A stretch of 64,000 nucleotides of DNA from Bacillota bacterium (GCA_023435305.1 JAEYRV010000062.1:1-64000); one strand, 5' to 3'; shown: positions 7,848-20,071, counted from the first letter of the stretch. Program-made: numbers and translations. The notes: a model not told the origin generated them from the letters alone.

Positions 7848-9104
7848 TTGTCTAAATGGAAGATCTACACGCCTGATGGAGTACAGGATATCCTGTGCGG
7901 GGAATGCTTCCAGAAAAGGGAGCTGGAGCAGAAGCTGAGAATGCTTTTCCGGAGCTATGGCTTTAGTGAGGTTGAGACGCCTGCCATAGAATTCTACGAT
8001 GTGTTCGCATCGGAAGGCAGCGCGATGCTGCAGGAGAACATGTTCAAGTTCTTTGACCAGCAGGGCAGGATACTTGTTCTGAGGCCTGACATAACCGTGC
8101 CTGTGGCAAGGATAACTGCAACGAAATACAGAGACTCGGCATACCCGCTGAGATTCTCATATATAGGAAACGTCTATCGCTACAATGATTTTGGAGGCGG
8201 AAAACAGAATGAATTCACTCAGGCAGGCATTGAAGTGCTGGGTGTCAATACGCCAGAGTCCGATGCCGAAGTCATTGCAATTGCGATTCAAGCCCTCAGG
8301 GCCAGCGGACTGGAAAGCTTTCAGATCGATATCGGGCAGGTGGAATTCTTCAATGGACTGATGGAGGATACCGGGCTTTCAGAGGAGGATATATCTAATG
8401 TCAGGACGCTGATTGACCGGAAGGATTATGTGGGGCTTGAGGAGTTTCTGAAGAGGAGCGAGATCAGACAGGAACTGAAAGAGCTCATTTCGGGGTTGCC
8501 GGGACTGTTTGGCTCCGCAGATGTACTTGAGAAGGCACATGCTTTTGATCTGAACAAAAGGTCAAGAGATGCCCTTGAGAACATCAGCCAGGTACTTGGC
8601 ATTATTGACGACTATGGCCTCGGACAGTATGTTTCAGTCGATCTGGGCATGCTCAGGGGTCTTGCATATGATACAGGGATCATATTCAGAGGATTTACAT
8701 ATGGCGTGGGCTTTCCTGTGCTCACCGGAGGCCGCTATGACAAGCTGGTGGGCGAATTCGGGAGAGATTGCCCTGCAACAGGCTTCTCCCTTGGAGTCAA
8801 TATGGTATTGATGGCTCTGCAGAGACAGAAGGCGGAGATGGAAAAACCGGATACCGACACTCTGGTATGCTATGCCGAAAAGGGCAGGAAAGCGGCATTT
8901 GAACTATGTGCAGTACTTAGAAAGCAAGGATTGGCGGTTGAACTCGATATTGCCAACAAAACCGTTGAAGAGGCCTCAGCTTATGCGAAAGAAAGAAAAA
9001 TCGGCGGGGTCATCAATATTTTGGACGAAGAAAATGTTGAGGTACACTATATTGAATCGGGTGAGATTGTCAGAGTCGAAATCAGTGAGTTGTTGAAGAG
9101 GTGA
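7848..9104 (+). CDS. hisZ: ATP phosphoribosyltransferase regulatory subunit HisZ
   Basis: 418 residues from TTG 7848, chosen because AGAGAGGTG lies seven bases upstream and the product then begins [13 protein letters not shown] as the family does. HisZ is a catalytically dead histidyl-tRNA synthetase paralogue. It joins short-form HisG in a hetero-octamer and is needed for activity and for feedback inhibition by histidine. Class II synthetase-like motifs are visible: [35 protein letters not shown] and GGRYDKL. The anticodon-binding domain is shortened. It is first in the operon, with the hisG start five bases after its stop. Confidence 0.93.
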   Translation: MSKWKIYTPDGVQDILCGECFQKRELEQKLRMLFRSYGFSEVETPAIEFYDVFASEGSAMLQENMFKFFDQQGRILVLRPDITVPVARITATKYRDSAYPLRFSYIGNVYRYNDFGGGKQNEFTQAGIEVLGVNTPESDAEVIAIAIQALRASGLESFQIDIGQVEFFNGLMEDTGLSEEDISNVRTLIDRKDYVGLEEFLKRSEIRQELKELISGLPGLFGSADVLEKAHAFDLNKRSRDALENISQVLGIIDDYGLGQYVSVDLGMLRGLAYDTGIIFRGFTYGVGFPVLTGGRYDKLVGEFGRDCPATGFSLGVNMVLMALQRQKAEMEKPDTDTLVCYAEKGRKAAFELCAVLRKQGLAVELDIANKTVEEASAYAKERKIGGVINILDEENVEVHYIESGEIVRVEISELLKR

Positions 9105-9109
9105 TATCA

Positions 9110-9742
9110 ATGAGGTATCTTACGATAGCATTATCAAAGGGAAGATTGGCGGATATGTCCATAGAGCTGCTGGAGAAGCTGGGGATAGACTGTTCCGAAT
9201 ACAGGGATGCATCCAGGAAGCTCATCTTCACCGATGAAAAGAACAAAATCAAATTCTTCCTGGTAAAGCCGGCTGATGTTCCGACTTATGTGGAATATGG
9301 CGCCGCCGATATGGGAGTCGTGGGAAAGGATACGCTGCTTGAAGAGGGCAGGCATCTTTATGAGGTGCTCAATCTGGGGTTCGCAGCGTGCCGAATGGTG
9401 GTGGCAGGCCCGGCCGGGCTGGAGGGAAAGCTGGACAGCCTCAATAATAAAAGAGTTGCCACAAAGTATCCGCGTATAGCAAGGGAGTACTTCGAGCATA
9501 AAAGGAGAGAATCCATCGAGGTCATTAAGCTCAACGGCTCTGTGGAGCTGGCGCCTCTGGTCGGGCTCTCAGAGGTGATAGTCGATCTGGTGGAAAGCGG
9601 AAGGACTCTCAAGGAAAATGGTCTCGTGGTGCTTGACACTATAGCCGATATCAGTGCCAGAGTGGTTGTTAACAGAGTGAGCATGAAGATGGAAAGCGAT
9701 AGAATAAATAATATGATAGATGGTCTGAGAAAGCTGCTTTAA
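9110..9742 (+). CDS. hisG: ATP phosphoribosyltransferase, short form
   Basis: 210 residues; ATG 9110 has GAAGAGGTGA at good spacing, better than GTG 9101. HisG condenses ATP and PRPP in the first committed step of histidine synthesis. The sequence shows [10 protein letters not shown] at the N-terminus, the [19 protein letters not shown] segment, and the PRPP loop [19 protein letters not shown]. The C-terminal ACT-like regulatory domain of long HisG is absent, which fits the presence of HisZ next door. Confidence 0.95.
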   Translation: MRYLTIALSKGRLADMSIELLEKLGIDCSEYRDASRKLIFTDEKNKIKFFLVKPADVPTYVEYGAADMGVVGKDTLLEEGRHLYEVLNLGFAACRMVVAGPAGLEGKLDSLNNKRVATKYPRIAREYFEHKRRESIEVIKLNGSVELAPLVGLSEVIVDLVESGRTLKENGLVVLDTIADISARVVVNRVSMKMESDRINNMIDGLRKLL

Positions 9743-9750
9743 GCCATTCA

Positions 9751-9843
9751 GGCGGAGGCGGCGCTGATGCCGGAAGGCTGACAGATCAGCGTAGTATTCA
9801 GTTTAAGGCGGAGGCGGCGCTGATGCCGGAAGGCTGACAGATC
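9751..9843. repeat. 37-bp direct repeat pair between hisG and hisD
   Basis: Two exact 37-base copies, 9751-9787 and 9807-9843, each running from GGCGGAGGCGG to GCTGACAGATC and lying 56 bases apart start to start. They fill most of the 152-base gap inside the operon and contain no reading frame or ribosome site. Confidence 0.85.
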
Positions 9844-9894
9844 GGAAAAACATAAAATCAGCAAATATTCAGTTGTGACAGGATGGTGTTTTAG

Positions 9895-11190
9895 ATGATA
9901 AAAATGATCGATATGAGACAGGGAAAGGATTCTGGGCTGTTTGACAAGCTCGTTGAAAGAGACAGGGTCGGCAAGCAGGATGTGGTCGACGTAGTCAGCG
10001 GGATACTTGAGAATGTCAGGGCAAACGGCAATATAGCAGTTCTGGAGTATACGAAGAAATTTGACCGAGCGGAGCTTACGGTGGAGTCAATGAAGGTCTC
10101 TGCGAACGAAATAAAAGAAGCCTATGAGAAGGTTGATAAAAGGCTGCTTGAAATTATAAGAAAATCGAAGGAAAACATAATTGCATTCCATGAGAAGCAA
10201 AAGGAGAATTCCTGGTTTACTACGGGCGATGATGGTATCATGCTTGGGCAGCTGTACAGGCCCTTGGAAATCGTCGGTATATATGTGCCGGGTGGCACTG
10301 CTGTTTTGACATCTTCGGTGTTGATGAATGCATTGCCTGCAAAGGTCGCGGGCGTTGAGAGGATAATAATGGCTACACCTCCTGCAAAGGACGGCAGTAT
10401 CGATCCGGCTGTGCTTGTCGCGGCCAATGAATCCGGGGTAACTGAGATCTACAAAATGGGAGGCGCACAGGCTATAGCCGCAATGGTGTTTGGTACTGAA
10501 AGCGTACCCAGGGTCGATAAAGTATTCGGACCCGGCAATATTTATGTGGCTACCGCAAAGAGGCTTGCTTATGGATACTGCGATATCGATATGTTCGCGG
10601 GACCAAGTGAGATAACCGTAGTGGCTGATGATACAGCAAAACCGGTTTTTATAGCGGCTGATCTGCTGTCACAGGCAGAGCATGATGTGCTTTCAGCATC
10701 CATTCTGGTCACACCTTCCATCAAACTGGCGGAGGAGGTCATCAGGGAATTGTCCGCCCAGTATGAAAAACTGTCAAGGAAGGATATCCTCGATAAATCT
10801 CTTTCCGAATACTGCGCAGCAATAATCGTGAACGATCTTGATGAGGCAATGGATGTGGTGAACCGCATTGCACCGGAACATCTGGAGCTTTGCATAGAGG
10901 ATCCTCTGAGCAGGCTGGGATATGTAAAAAATGCCGGTGCTATATTCCTTGGGAACTGGTCGCCCGAGCCTCTGGGAGACTATTATGCAGGCCCGAACCA
11001 CGTGCTCCCCACGGGAGGGACCGCCAGGTTTTTCTCGCCGCTGAATGTGGCCGACTTTGTGAAGAAGTCCAGTGTGATCTCATATACGAGGCAGGCGCTG
11101 GAAAAAGCCAGCGATGCCGTCATAGGCTTCGCCGAGTATGAGAGGCTGGACGGTCATGCAAACGCAATCAGGGTGAGATTTGATAAATGA
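9895..11190 (+). CDS. hisD: histidinol dehydrogenase
   Basis: 431 residues, the normal HisD length. It oxidises L-histidinol to histidine in two NAD+-dependent steps, the last of the pathway. Zinc ligands and catalytic residues are in place: LLSQAEHDV (Gln and His), the paired GPNHVLPTGGTARF segment, and a C-terminal LDGHANAIRVR His. GPGNIYV and YVPGGTAVLTSSV also match the family. The start at 9895 has only a weak AGGATGG ribosome site; ATG 9904 or 9913 is possible. Distance from hisG is large because of the repeats. Confidence 0.95.
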   Translation: MIKMIDMRQGKDSGLFDKLVERDRVGKQDVVDVVSGILENVRANGNIAVLEYTKKFDRAELTVESMKVSANEIKEAYEKVDKRLLEIIRKSKENIIAFHEKQKENSWFTTGDDGIMLGQLYRPLEIVGIYVPGGTAVLTSSVLMNALPAKVAGVERIIMATPPAKDGSIDPAVLVAANESGVTEIYKMGGAQAIAAMVFGTESVPRVDKVFGPGNIYVATAKRLAYGYCDIDMFAGPSEITVVADDTAKPVFIAADLLSQAEHDVLSASILVTPSIKLAEEVIRELSAQYEKLSRKDILDKSLSEYCAAIIVNDLDEAMDVVNRIAPEHLELCIEDPLSRLGYVKNAGAIFLGNWSPEPLGDYYAGPNHVLPTGGTARFFSPLNVADFVKKSSVISYTRQALEKASDAVIGFAEYERLDGHANAIRVRFDK

Positions 11191-11262
11191 AGACTTATCA
11201 AGGGAGACTTATCAAGGGAGACGTATCAATGAAGACTTATCAAGGGAGACTTATCAAAGGAG
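11190..11262. repeat. 14-bp tandem repeats carrying Shine-Dalgarno-like sequence
   Basis: Five copies of a GAGACTTATCAAGG-type unit fill the hisD-hisC gap. Each ends in AAGGGAG or a variant, so the array multiplies a ribosome-site-like sequence. The last copy, AAAGGAG, is the actual hisC ribosome site. Confidence 0.8.
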
Positions 11263-11271
11263 TCATGTAAT

Positions 11272-12336
11272 ATGAAGAAGTACTGGAGCAGGCTTGCTCA
11301 GGGGCTTGTGCCCTATGTGCCCGGAGAGCAGCCGCAGGATAAAAAATATATTAAGCTCAATACCAATGAGAACCCGTATGGACCGTCACCTAAGGTGATC
11401 GAGGCTGTGAAGCAGGCTGCGGACGATACGCTGAGGCTTTATCCCGATCCATCCTGTGGTATGCTGATCAATGCGGCAGCAGAAAGCTATGGGGTAAACA
11501 AGGACCAGATTTTTACCGGAAACGGCTCCGATGAAGTGCTGGCATTTGCTTTCATGGCGTTCTTTGATCCGGGAAGGACTATAGTATTCCCAAATATCAC
11601 ATACTCTTTTTATCCGGTTTATGCTTCACTGTTCAATCTGGATTATGTCACAACACCGCTGGACAGTGAATTCAATATTCCTTCCGGGCAAATGATGAAA
11701 AGCAGCGGAGGCATAATACTGGCAAACCCAAATGCGCCTACGGGAAAGGCTTTACCGCTGTCAGCAATCCGAAATGTGCTGGACGGCAACCCTGATACAG
11801 TTGTTATTGTAGATGAGGCCTATATAGATTACGGAGGAGAGTCGGCCATTGGCCTTATCGATGAATATCCAAATCTGCTGGTGATACATACATTTTCGAA
11901 ATCCAGAGCGCTGGCAGGCATGAGGATAGGCTTTGCCTTCGGAGACAGCGGACTCATACAGGCCCTTGAAAGCGTGAAGAATTCCTTCAATTCATATACT
12001 CTTGACAGGCTTGCTATAGTTGCAGGAACCGCTGCTTTGCAGGATCCTGAATATTACAGGGGCACTTTGCAGAAGGTGCTGGCAACACGTGAGAAATTTG
12101 TAAATGACTTAAGAGAAAGAGACTTTATTGTCACAGATTCATCGGCGAATTTTGTCTTTGTTAGCCATAAAACAATAAAAGCTGATGAGATTTTTATGAA
12201 GCTAAGAGAGGCGGGCATACTGGTCCGATACTTTAGGAATCCACTGATCGATAACCATCTCAGGATCAGTATCGGGACGGATGACGAGATGAAGGCTGTT
12301 GTTAAAGCGCTGGATCGTATTATCAGAGAAGTGTGA
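11272..12336 (+). CDS. hisC: histidinol-phosphate aminotransferase
   Basis: 354 residues, class I/II fold, PLP enzyme converting imidazole acetol phosphate to histidinol phosphate. NENPYGPSPKV near the start, NPNAPTGK, DEAYIDYGG and the PLP-lysine segment HTFSKSRALAGMRIGF are all present, as is the C-terminal LRISIGTDDEM. The start follows AAAGGAG. It may also serve in aromatic amino acid transamination, as HisC does in several Gram-positives. Confidence 0.95.
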   Translation: MKKYWSRLAQGLVPYVPGEQPQDKKYIKLNTNENPYGPSPKVIEAVKQAADDTLRLYPDPSCGMLINAAAESYGVNKDQIFTGNGSDEVLAFAFMAFFDPGRTIVFPNITYSFYPVYASLFNLDYVTTPLDSEFNIPSGQMMKSSGGIILANPNAPTGKALPLSAIRNVLDGNPDTVVIVDEAYIDYGGESAIGLIDEYPNLLVIHTFSKSRALAGMRIGFAFGDSGLIQALESVKNSFNSYTLDRLAIVAGTAALQDPEYYRGTLQKVLATREKFVNDLRERDFIVTDSSANFVFVSHKTIKADEIFMKLREAGILVRYFRNPLIDNHLRISIGTDDEMKAVVKALDRIIREV

Positions 12337-12392
12337 TCGGCAATATGCGTATAAAGTTTTGCAAAAACTGGTGGAATTATACCGCGGTGTTT

Positions 12393-12401
12393 TGCTATAA
12401 T
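12393..12401 (+). promoter_or_regulatory. possible internal promoter before hisB
   Basis: TGCTATAAT is an extended -10 element 33 bases before the hisB start; the -35 region is poor. It would give a second transcript covering hisB to hisIE. Confidence 0.45.
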
Positions 12402-12433
12402 TACGTAGGATAAGTGATATTTGGAGGTGTGAT

Positions 12434-13021
12434 ATGTCCAGAGGCACGGAATTGAGCAGGAAAACAGCGGAGACCGATATCTCGCTGAGGCTTGAAATCG
12501 ATGGAAGCGGCAGCTCCTCTATAGACACGGGCGTGGGGTTCCTGGACCATATGCTGACGCTGTTCTCAAAGCACGGACTGCTGGATCTGGAGGTCAAGGC
12601 AAGCGGAGACCTGCAGGTGGATGCCCACCATACGGTGGAGGATATCGGGATAGTGCTCGGGCAGGCTCTGAAACAGGCACTGGGTGACAAATGCTCCATA
12701 AAGCGTTACGGAACAGCTTATGTCCCGATGGATGAAGCTCTTGCCATGGTCTCGGTTGATATCGGCGGCAGGCCGTATCTGGTATGCAATATCAAGTTTG
12801 CCGGGGAACGTGTGGGAGATATGGATACCGAGCTGGTCGAAGAATTCTTCAGAGCTGTTTCGGTGAATGCGGGCATGAATATTCACATCAATGTCATGTA
12901 CGGAAGCAACAATCACCACATCATAGAAGCTGTCTTCAAGGCCTTTGGAAGGGCGCTGGATGAGGCGGCGGGCATTGACGGACGCATAGACGGGGTCATG
13001 TCCACAAAAGGGATGCTTTAA
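12434..13021 (+). CDS. hisB: imidazoleglycerol-phosphate dehydratase
   Basis: 195 residues, so it is the monofunctional dehydratase without the phosphatase domain of enterobacterial HisB. Manganese-binding His clusters are clear: [28 protein letters not shown] and [19 protein letters not shown]. It dehydrates imidazole glycerol phosphate. No histidinol-phosphate phosphatase gene is visible in this operon. TTGGAGGTG precedes the start. Confidence 0.95.
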   Translation: MSRGTELSRKTAETDISLRLEIDGSGSSSIDTGVGFLDHMLTLFSKHGLLDLEVKASGDLQVDAHHTVEDIGIVLGQALKQALGDKCSIKRYGTAYVPMDEALAMVSVDIGGRPYLVCNIKFAGERVGDMDTELVEEFFRAVSVNAGMNIHINVMYGSNNHHIIEAVFKAFGRALDEAAGIDGRIDGVMSTKGML

Positions 13022-13088
13022 GCCAGGAGGCAGCATAAACTATAAATAAGTCACAATACTGATCAATAATATAGAAAGGATAATTAAC

Positions 13089-13973
13089 ATGTTGATAAAT
13101 GATACGAACTTTATTGACAAGCCGCTTTTTATCAAGGGTAAGGTAAGGAATGTATATGATCTGGGAGATAAGCTGCTTATTGTCGTAACTGATAGAATAT
13201 CGGCTTTTGATGTCGTGTTTCCCAACCTGATCCCGAATAAGGGAAAGGTGCTCAACAGCATTTCGGAATTCTGGTTCGGTTTCACCGCTGACATAATAGG
13301 CAGCCACCTGATAACGACTGATGTATCCGAGTACCCTGACGGTCTGTCCAAATTCAAGGAGGAACTGCAGGGCAGATCGATGCTGGTACACAAGGTTGAG
13401 ATGGCTCCGGCTGAATGCATAGTGAGAGGTTATCTGGAAGGCTCAGGCCTGAAGGAATATAATGCGACCGGATCCATATGCGGCATAAAGCTGCCTTCCG
13501 GGCTGAGGCAGGGAGATAAATTGCCCGAACCGATATTCACCCCGTCCAGTAAAGCTTCCGAAGGTCACGACATAAACGTTACTTTTGATGAATTGGCTGA
13601 TACTATCGGGCTGGAGCTTGCACAGCAGCTTAGAGACAAGAGCATTGCCCTTTACAAGGCTGCTGCCCGTCACGCTGAAAGCAAGGGAATAATCCTTGCA
13701 GATACCAAGTTTGAATTTGGAATGCTGAACGGAAAGCTGGTGCTTGCTGACGAGGCATTCACACCGGACTCCTCCAGGTTCTGGGATATGGACGGATACG
13801 AGCCCGGCAGACCGCAGAAAAGTTTTGACAAGCAGTTTTTAAGGGATTATCTTGAAAGCATTGAATGGAATAAGCAGCCCCCGGCGCCTGTACTCCCGGA
13901 GGATGTTATCAGTAAGACTGAAGCAAAATATATTGAAGCCTATGAAAGAATTACAGGCAAAAGGCTGGTATAA
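13089..13973 (+). CDS. purC: SAICAR synthetase inside the his operon
   Basis: 294 residues, the long form of PurC. It ligates aspartate to CAIR using ATP in purine synthesis. Motifs include GKVRNVYDLGDKLLIVVTDR, ISAFDVVFPN, ECIVRGYLEGSGLKEY and LADTKFEFG. A GAAAGGA ribosome site precedes the ATG. It sits between hisB and hisH, and hisH starts two bases after its stop, so it is co-transcribed with his genes. The link is metabolic: its product SAICAR is two steps from AICAR in the purine route, and AICAR is also the by-product of HisH/HisF. Confidence 0.95.
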   Translation: MLINDTNFIDKPLFIKGKVRNVYDLGDKLLIVVTDRISAFDVVFPNLIPNKGKVLNSISEFWFGFTADIIGSHLITTDVSEYPDGLSKFKEELQGRSMLVHKVEMAPAECIVRGYLEGSGLKEYNATGSICGIKLPSGLRQGDKLPEPIFTPSSKASEGHDINVTFDELADTIGLELAQQLRDKSIALYKAAARHAESKGIILADTKFEFGMLNGKLVLADEAFTPDSSRFWDMDGYEPGRPQKSFDKQFLRDYLESIEWNKQPPAPVLPEDVISKTEAKYIEAYERITGKRLV

Positions 13974-13975
13974 AT

Positions 13976-14590
13976 TTGATTGCGATAATTGATTACGGAG
14001 TCGGAAATCTCGGCAGTGTTGAGAAGGCGCTGCAGTTTATAGGACTTGAGACTGTGGTCACTTCAGATATCGGTACCATCAGGAGTGCCGATGGTGTGGT
14101 GCTTCCCGGTGTAGGAGCGTTTTCAGCTGCCATGGCCAGTCTTGAAAGACATGGTCTGGTGCAGACGGTCAAGGACATAGTCAGTGAAAACAGGCTGTTT
14201 CTCGGAATATGCCTTGGTATGCAGATGCTGTTCGACTATAGTGTGGAAGGAGGCAGTAAAGTCGAAGGCCTGGGGCTATTCAAAGGAGCGATCAAAGCTT
14301 TGCCGACAGATGTGGGGCTAAAGGTGCCCCATATGGGCTGGAACTCACTGTATACCGACGGCTGTCCCCTGTATGAAGGACTGCCGGAAAACCCATATGT
14401 CTATTTTGTACACTCTTTTTATTTGGATGCCGGAGACAAATCGATCGTTACAGCGACCTGTGACTACGGAGTGAGATTCGATGCAGCGATTGGGAAAGGA
14501 CGGGTCTTCGCGACCCAGTTCCATCCGGAAAAGAGCGGTGAGATCGGGCTCAGGATACTTAAGAACTGGGCCTGTTTAGGGACTCTATAA
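13976..14590 (+). CDS. hisH: imidazole glycerol phosphate synthase, glutaminase subunit
   Basis: 204 residues from TTG 13976, directly after purC, so translation is probably coupled. The start is set by the N-terminal IAIIDYGVGNLGSVEKAL. The class I glutaminase triad is visible: nucleophile Cys in LGICLGMQMLF and the His/Glu pair in TQFHPEKSGE. It feeds ammonia to HisF through the HisF barrel. Confidence 0.94.
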   Translation: MIAIIDYGVGNLGSVEKALQFIGLETVVTSDIGTIRSADGVVLPGVGAFSAAMASLERHGLVQTVKDIVSENRLFLGICLGMQMLFDYSVEGGSKVEGLGLFKGAIKALPTDVGLKVPHMGWNSLYTDGCPLYEGLPENPYVYFVHSFYLDAGDKSIVTATCDYGVRFDAAIGKGRVFATQFHPEKSGEIGLRILKNWACLGTL

Positions 14591-14656
14591 AGTGTAAATA
14601 TATATGTATGTAAGAAAATATACTTTATTCTATTAATATAACTGGGAGTGAAAAAA

Positions 14657-15370
14657 ATGATTATCTATCCGGCAATTGATATAAAGGATGGCAGATGTGT
14701 CAGACTTGTACAGGGGCAGTTCAATGATGTGACTGTATACTCGGATAATCCCGTTGAAATGGCATTCAGATTCGAGCAGCTTGGCGCCGAGTACATCCAT
14801 GTGGTGGATCTGGATGGTGCAAGACTGGGATTGCCACAGAACACCGCTGTTATAAGCGAGATGGCAGTAAAGCTTGGGATACCGGTCCAATTGGGCGGCG
14901 GTATCAGAGCAATCGAAACAATAGAGATAATCCTCTGTAAAGGAATTGAAAGAGTTATCCTGGGAACCTCGGCCGTAAATGACCAGGAGCTTGTCAAGCA
15001 GGCTGTCCGGAGCTTCGGTAATAACCTTGCGGTGGCCATAGATGCAAAGGACGGGCTCGTGGCTATTGAGGGATGGGCAAAGACAAGCGAATTCACAGCG
15101 ATAGGCTTTGCTAAAAAGATGGAGGACCTGGGCGCCAAGGTCATAATATACACCGACATATCCAGGGACGGGATGCTGAACGGACCTAACCTTAAGGCAA
15201 TGGAGGAAATGGTCAAGGCAGTGAAGATAGATGTAATTGCCTCCGGCGGTGTCACCAGTCTGCAGGATATTATAGACCTGAAGAATATCGGCGTATCCGG
15301 CGCGATCGTAGGGAAAGCCCTGTATACAGGCGATATCGATCTGAAGGAAGCTATTGCTGCAGCGAAGTAG
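14657..15370 (+). CDS. hisA: ProFAR isomerase HisA
   Basis: 237 residues from ATG 14657, with TGGGAGTG six bases upstream; GTG 14648 lies within that ribosome site. A (beta/alpha)8 barrel with catalytic Asp in [14 protein letters not shown] and the second Asp in [20 protein letters not shown] and ASGGV phosphate-binding loops are present. It performs the Amadori isomerisation of ProFAR to PRFAR. Confidence 0.95.
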   Translation: MIIYPAIDIKDGRCVRLVQGQFNDVTVYSDNPVEMAFRFEQLGAEYIHVVDLDGARLGLPQNTAVISEMAVKLGIPVQLGGGIRAIETIEIILCKGIERVILGTSAVNDQELVKQAVRSFGNNLAVAIDAKDGLVAIEGWAKTSEFTAIGFAKKMEDLGAKVIIYTDISRDGMLNGPNLKAMEEMVKAVKIDVIASGGVTSLQDIIDLKNIGVSGAIVGKALYTGDIDLKEAIAAAK

Positions 15371-15399
15371 CAGCAGGTTTAAGTAAAGGGGAGCAGGAA

Positions 15400-16161
15400 A
15401 TGCATACGAAACGTATAATACCATGTCTCGATGTTCTGGAGGGAAGAGTTGTAAAGGGAGTTAACTTTATTAACTTCAAGGATGCCGGAGACCCTGTAGA
15501 GAATGCGGCATTCTATGACAAGGCCGGAGCTGATGAACTGACCTTCCTTGATATAACCGCATCGGCAGATGCAAGGAACATAATGATCGACGTCGTGCGC
15601 CGGGTGGCAGAGCATGTTTTCATACCCTTCACGGTAGGCGGCGGTATCAGGACCTGCGATGATTTCAGAGAAATACTCAAGGCCGGCGCAGACAAGATCT
15701 CTGTCAACTCAGCAGCTCTAAAAAGGCCCGAGCTCATCTCCGAGGCGGCGGAACGATTCGGGAGCCAATGCGTGGTAGTGGCCATCGATGCAAAAAGGCG
15801 CGCCGGCGGAGGCGGATGGGATGTCTATCTGAACGGCGGCCGCGTCAATACCGGAAAGGATGCGGTGGAATGGGCAGCCCGGGCCGAAAAACTGGGAGCC
15901 GGAGAAATTCTTCTTACGAGCATGGATTGTGACGGCACAAAAAACGGTTATGATATAGAACTGACACGAGCTGTATCAGAAAGCACTGGCATACCGGTCA
16001 TAGCTTCGGGAGGAGCGGGCAATATGGAGCACTTCTACGAGGCCCTGACCGACGGTAAGGCGGATGCAGTACTGGCAGCATCGCTCTTTCACTTCAGAGA
16101 GCTGGAGATACGCGATGTCAAAGCATATTTGAAAGAAAAAGGTATAGAAGTGAGGACGTGA
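15400..16161 (+). CDS. hisF: imidazole glycerol phosphate synthase, cyclase subunit
   Basis: 253 residues. The barrel has catalytic Asp in [18 protein letters not shown] and in [14 protein letters not shown], with GGGIRT and ASGGAG phosphate loops. HisF uses ammonia from HisH to turn PRFAR into imidazole glycerol phosphate plus AICAR. AAAGGGGAGCAGGAA precedes the start, and hisI begins one base after the stop. Confidence 0.96.
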   Translation: MHTKRIIPCLDVLEGRVVKGVNFINFKDAGDPVENAAFYDKAGADELTFLDITASADARNIMIDVVRRVAEHVFIPFTVGGGIRTCDDFREILKAGADKISVNSAALKRPELISEAAERFGSQCVVVAIDAKRRAGGGGWDVYLNGGRVNTGKDAVEWAARAEKLGAGEILLTSMDCDGTKNGYDIELTRAVSESTGIPVIASGGAGNMEHFYEALTDGKADAVLAASLFHFRELEIRDVKAYLKEKGIEVRT

Positions 16162-16162
16162 A

Positions 16163-16879
16163 ATGGCAAACATTCTGGAAATGGTGAAATACAATGCGGA
16201 AGGGTTGATACCGGCAGTCACACAGGACATCAGGACCGATGAGGTGCTGATGCTTGCGTATATGAACGAGGAGTCTCTGAAGAAAACCATTGAAACGGGT
16301 CTGGTCCACTACTACAGCAGAAGCAGACAGAAGCTGTGGCTGAAGGGCGAGACCTCAGGACATTATCAAAAGGTCAGAAGCATCAGCGTCGACTGCGACG
16401 GCGACACTCTGCTGGTCAAGGTGGAACAGACCGGGGCGGCATGCCATACCGGCCATCGTTCATGCTTTTTCACAAGGCTGGAAGCGAGCGAATTGGCTAA
16501 AGGCGCAGATATGAAAGCAGATGCCGGAACGAACTGCAATGTCGCTGCAGGTATGGACGACACCGGAAATGACCTCGCTGCTGCAGGAACATGCACTGCA
16601 GGCCCTGAAGTCCTTGGAGATGTATTTGCTGTTATATGCGACAGACTTGCTCACCCGAAGGAGGGTTCATATACCAATTACCTATTTACAAAAGGGCTGG
16701 ACAAGATACTTAAAAAGGTCGGAGAGGAAGCCTGTGAAGTCGTCATAGCCTCCAAAAACGGATCGGCGGGGGACATCAGCGCTGAAATCGCGGACCTGTT
16801 CTATCACATAATGGTTCTTCTTGCACAGCAGGGAATGACGCTGAATAATATATATGAAGAATTGAAAAAGCGAGAGTAA
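16163..16879 (+). CDS. hisI: bifunctional phosphoribosyl-AMP cyclohydrolase / phosphoribosyl-ATP pyrophosphatase
   Basis: 238 residues, a HisIE fusion. The HisI part (about 1-112) has [21 protein letters not shown] and the Cys-bearing [11 protein letters not shown]. The HisE part (about 150-238) has [17 protein letters not shown] and AEIADLFYH. It catalyses steps two and three. The joining linker (about 115-148) is unusually long, Ala/Asp/Gly-rich, and carries two extra Cys residues. It is the last gene of the operon; I see no convincing terminator in the 16880-16965 gap. Confidence 0.94.
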   Translation: MANILEMVKYNAEGLIPAVTQDIRTDEVLMLAYMNEESLKKTIETGLVHYYSRSRQKLWLKGETSGHYQKVRSISVDCDGDTLLVKVEQTGAACHTGHRSCFFTRLEASELAKGADMKADAGTNCNVAAGMDDTGNDLAAAGTCTAGPEVLGDVFAVICDRLAHPKEGSYTNYLFTKGLDKILKKVGEEACEVVIASKNGSAGDISAEIADLFYHIMVLLAQQGMTLNNIYEELKKRE

Positions 16880-16965
16880 TACAGGAAAACGATGAAATTC
16901 CATACAACAGCCTGATAATCAGACCAATTCGACTAAAAACGGCACATTTTAGAAAAAACGCATAT

Positions 16966-16994
16966 TTGATTATAAAATGGATAATATATTATAT
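16966..16994 (+). promoter_or_regulatory. groESL promoter
   Basis: TTGATT (16966-16971) and TTATAT (16989-16994) with a 17-base spacer, immediately upstream of the CIRCE operator. Confidence 0.7.
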
Positions 16995-17005
16995 TATTAA
17001 TGTGA

Positions 17006-17354
<349 letters not shown>

Positions 17355-17391
17355 CAGGCGTCATTAGTATGATTATATTAAATGCTGATAA

Positions 17392-19035
<1,644 letters not shown>

Positions 19036-19063
19036 GCCGCAAATAAATATCTGAATAAATACA

Positions 19064-19100
19064 AAATGAGGAGTGCTGTTGAAGCACCCTCATTTTTTTA
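19064..19100 (+). terminator. groESL terminator
   Basis: AATGAGGAGTGCT pairs with AGCACCCTCATT (one bulged base) and is followed by TTTTTTT. Confidence 0.88.
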
Positions 19101-19187
19101 TGCATTCCCTTTGCCGGCATGGAATTGAAACATAAATTGTTCCATTTTCGTCTATTCTATGATTGATAAAACGGGGAGGATGGACGA

Positions 19188-20012
19188 ATGAAGAGAGTAA
19201 TTGCCTTTATTATAATAATGCTTTTGGTTTTCACTATGACTGCCTGTTCACAGACAGGTACAGGGAAACCAGGCCTTTCTGATGTAAATGGAGAGAACAG
19301 TGCAGGAAATGATAATACGGGTTCAGACCAGGGACAGGTTTCAGGTGCTGCATTGAAGGTAAAGGTGATCGATGTGAACAATGGCTCGTTCCTTGCGGCA
19401 AGCATGGATGAGGGGGCAAATGGAGCAGATATATACCGGATCAATGCTGAGAATACCGGGTTGCTGAATAAGGACGGAGGATTGGCCGACATCGGTGAAC
19501 TGAAGAACGGGATGATGCTGGATATAGTCTACGATGGCGTTGTAATGGAGAGTTTTCCGATGCAGCTCGGCGGCATTAAGGGCATTTGGATCAGAGAAGA
19601 GGGCGAGGACATAGCAGGTCTTTATATGAAGGCAATCAAGGACTTGTATGAAGTCGATCCCGGACTAAATGGCAATATCGAGCGTCTGGCATTCAACCTC
19701 AATGATGTCACAAACCTGACGGAGACGGAAAAAACGGCACTGGTTTACATGGCAGGAAACGAATTCGGACTGGAAACACTGCGCGGAACCTTCGATGAGC
19801 TGCGTGAACAGGGTTATATCAACGAGGATATGCTTGCTTTTGAAACAGGTCTGCTTTTCACCATAAAGGTCAAGTCGGAAGAGAAGGACAGCTTTGTGTT
19901 TGATGCAACAAAATGGCGCGGCGGAGACGGAGCATACTACTTTCTTGACTGTACCGCGAAAAAGGGGAAGGACGGCTGGACTTATACCATAGGCGGAGAA
20001 GCGATATCGTGA
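19188..20012 (+). CDS. putative lipoprotein, function unknown
   Basis: 274 residues. Signal peptide with a hydrophobic core (AFIIIMLLVFTM) and lipobox MTAC (Cys20), then a Gly/Ser/Thr/Asn-rich linker to about residue 50. Residues about 55-125 are a beta-rich segment ending near MLDIVYDGVVMESFPMQLGG, resembling small OB-like domains of secreted Firmicutes proteins. The remainder is mixed helix and strand with no active-site motif I recognise. GGGGAGGATGGACGA precedes ATG 19188. It is convergent with the ABC-F gene. Confidence 0.7.
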   Translation: MKRVIAFIIIMLLVFTMTACSQTGTGKPGLSDVNGENSAGNDNTGSDQGQVSGAALKVKVIDVNNGSFLAASMDEGANGADIYRINAENTGLLNKDGGLADIGELKNGMMLDIVYDGVVMESFPMQLGGIKGIWIREEGEDIAGLYMKAIKDLYEVDPGLNGNIERLAFNLNDVTNLTETEKTALVYMAGNEFGLETLRGTFDELREQGYINEDMLAFETGLLFTIKVKSEEKDSFVFDATKWRGGDGAYYFLDCTAKKGKDGWTYTIGGEAIS

Positions 20013-20020
20013 TCCTGCAA

Positions 20021-20050
20021 CCCCGGCCCGATCAAGGGACCAAGCCGGGG
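20021..20050. terminator. hairpin between convergent genes
   Basis: CCCCGGC and GCCGGGG form a 7-bp GC stem around a 16-base loop. There is no U-run on either strand, so termination efficiency is uncertain, but the position between convergent genes suits a shared terminator. Confidence 0.45.
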
Positions 20051-20071
20051 AATGCAGATCATGTGCTCTGC

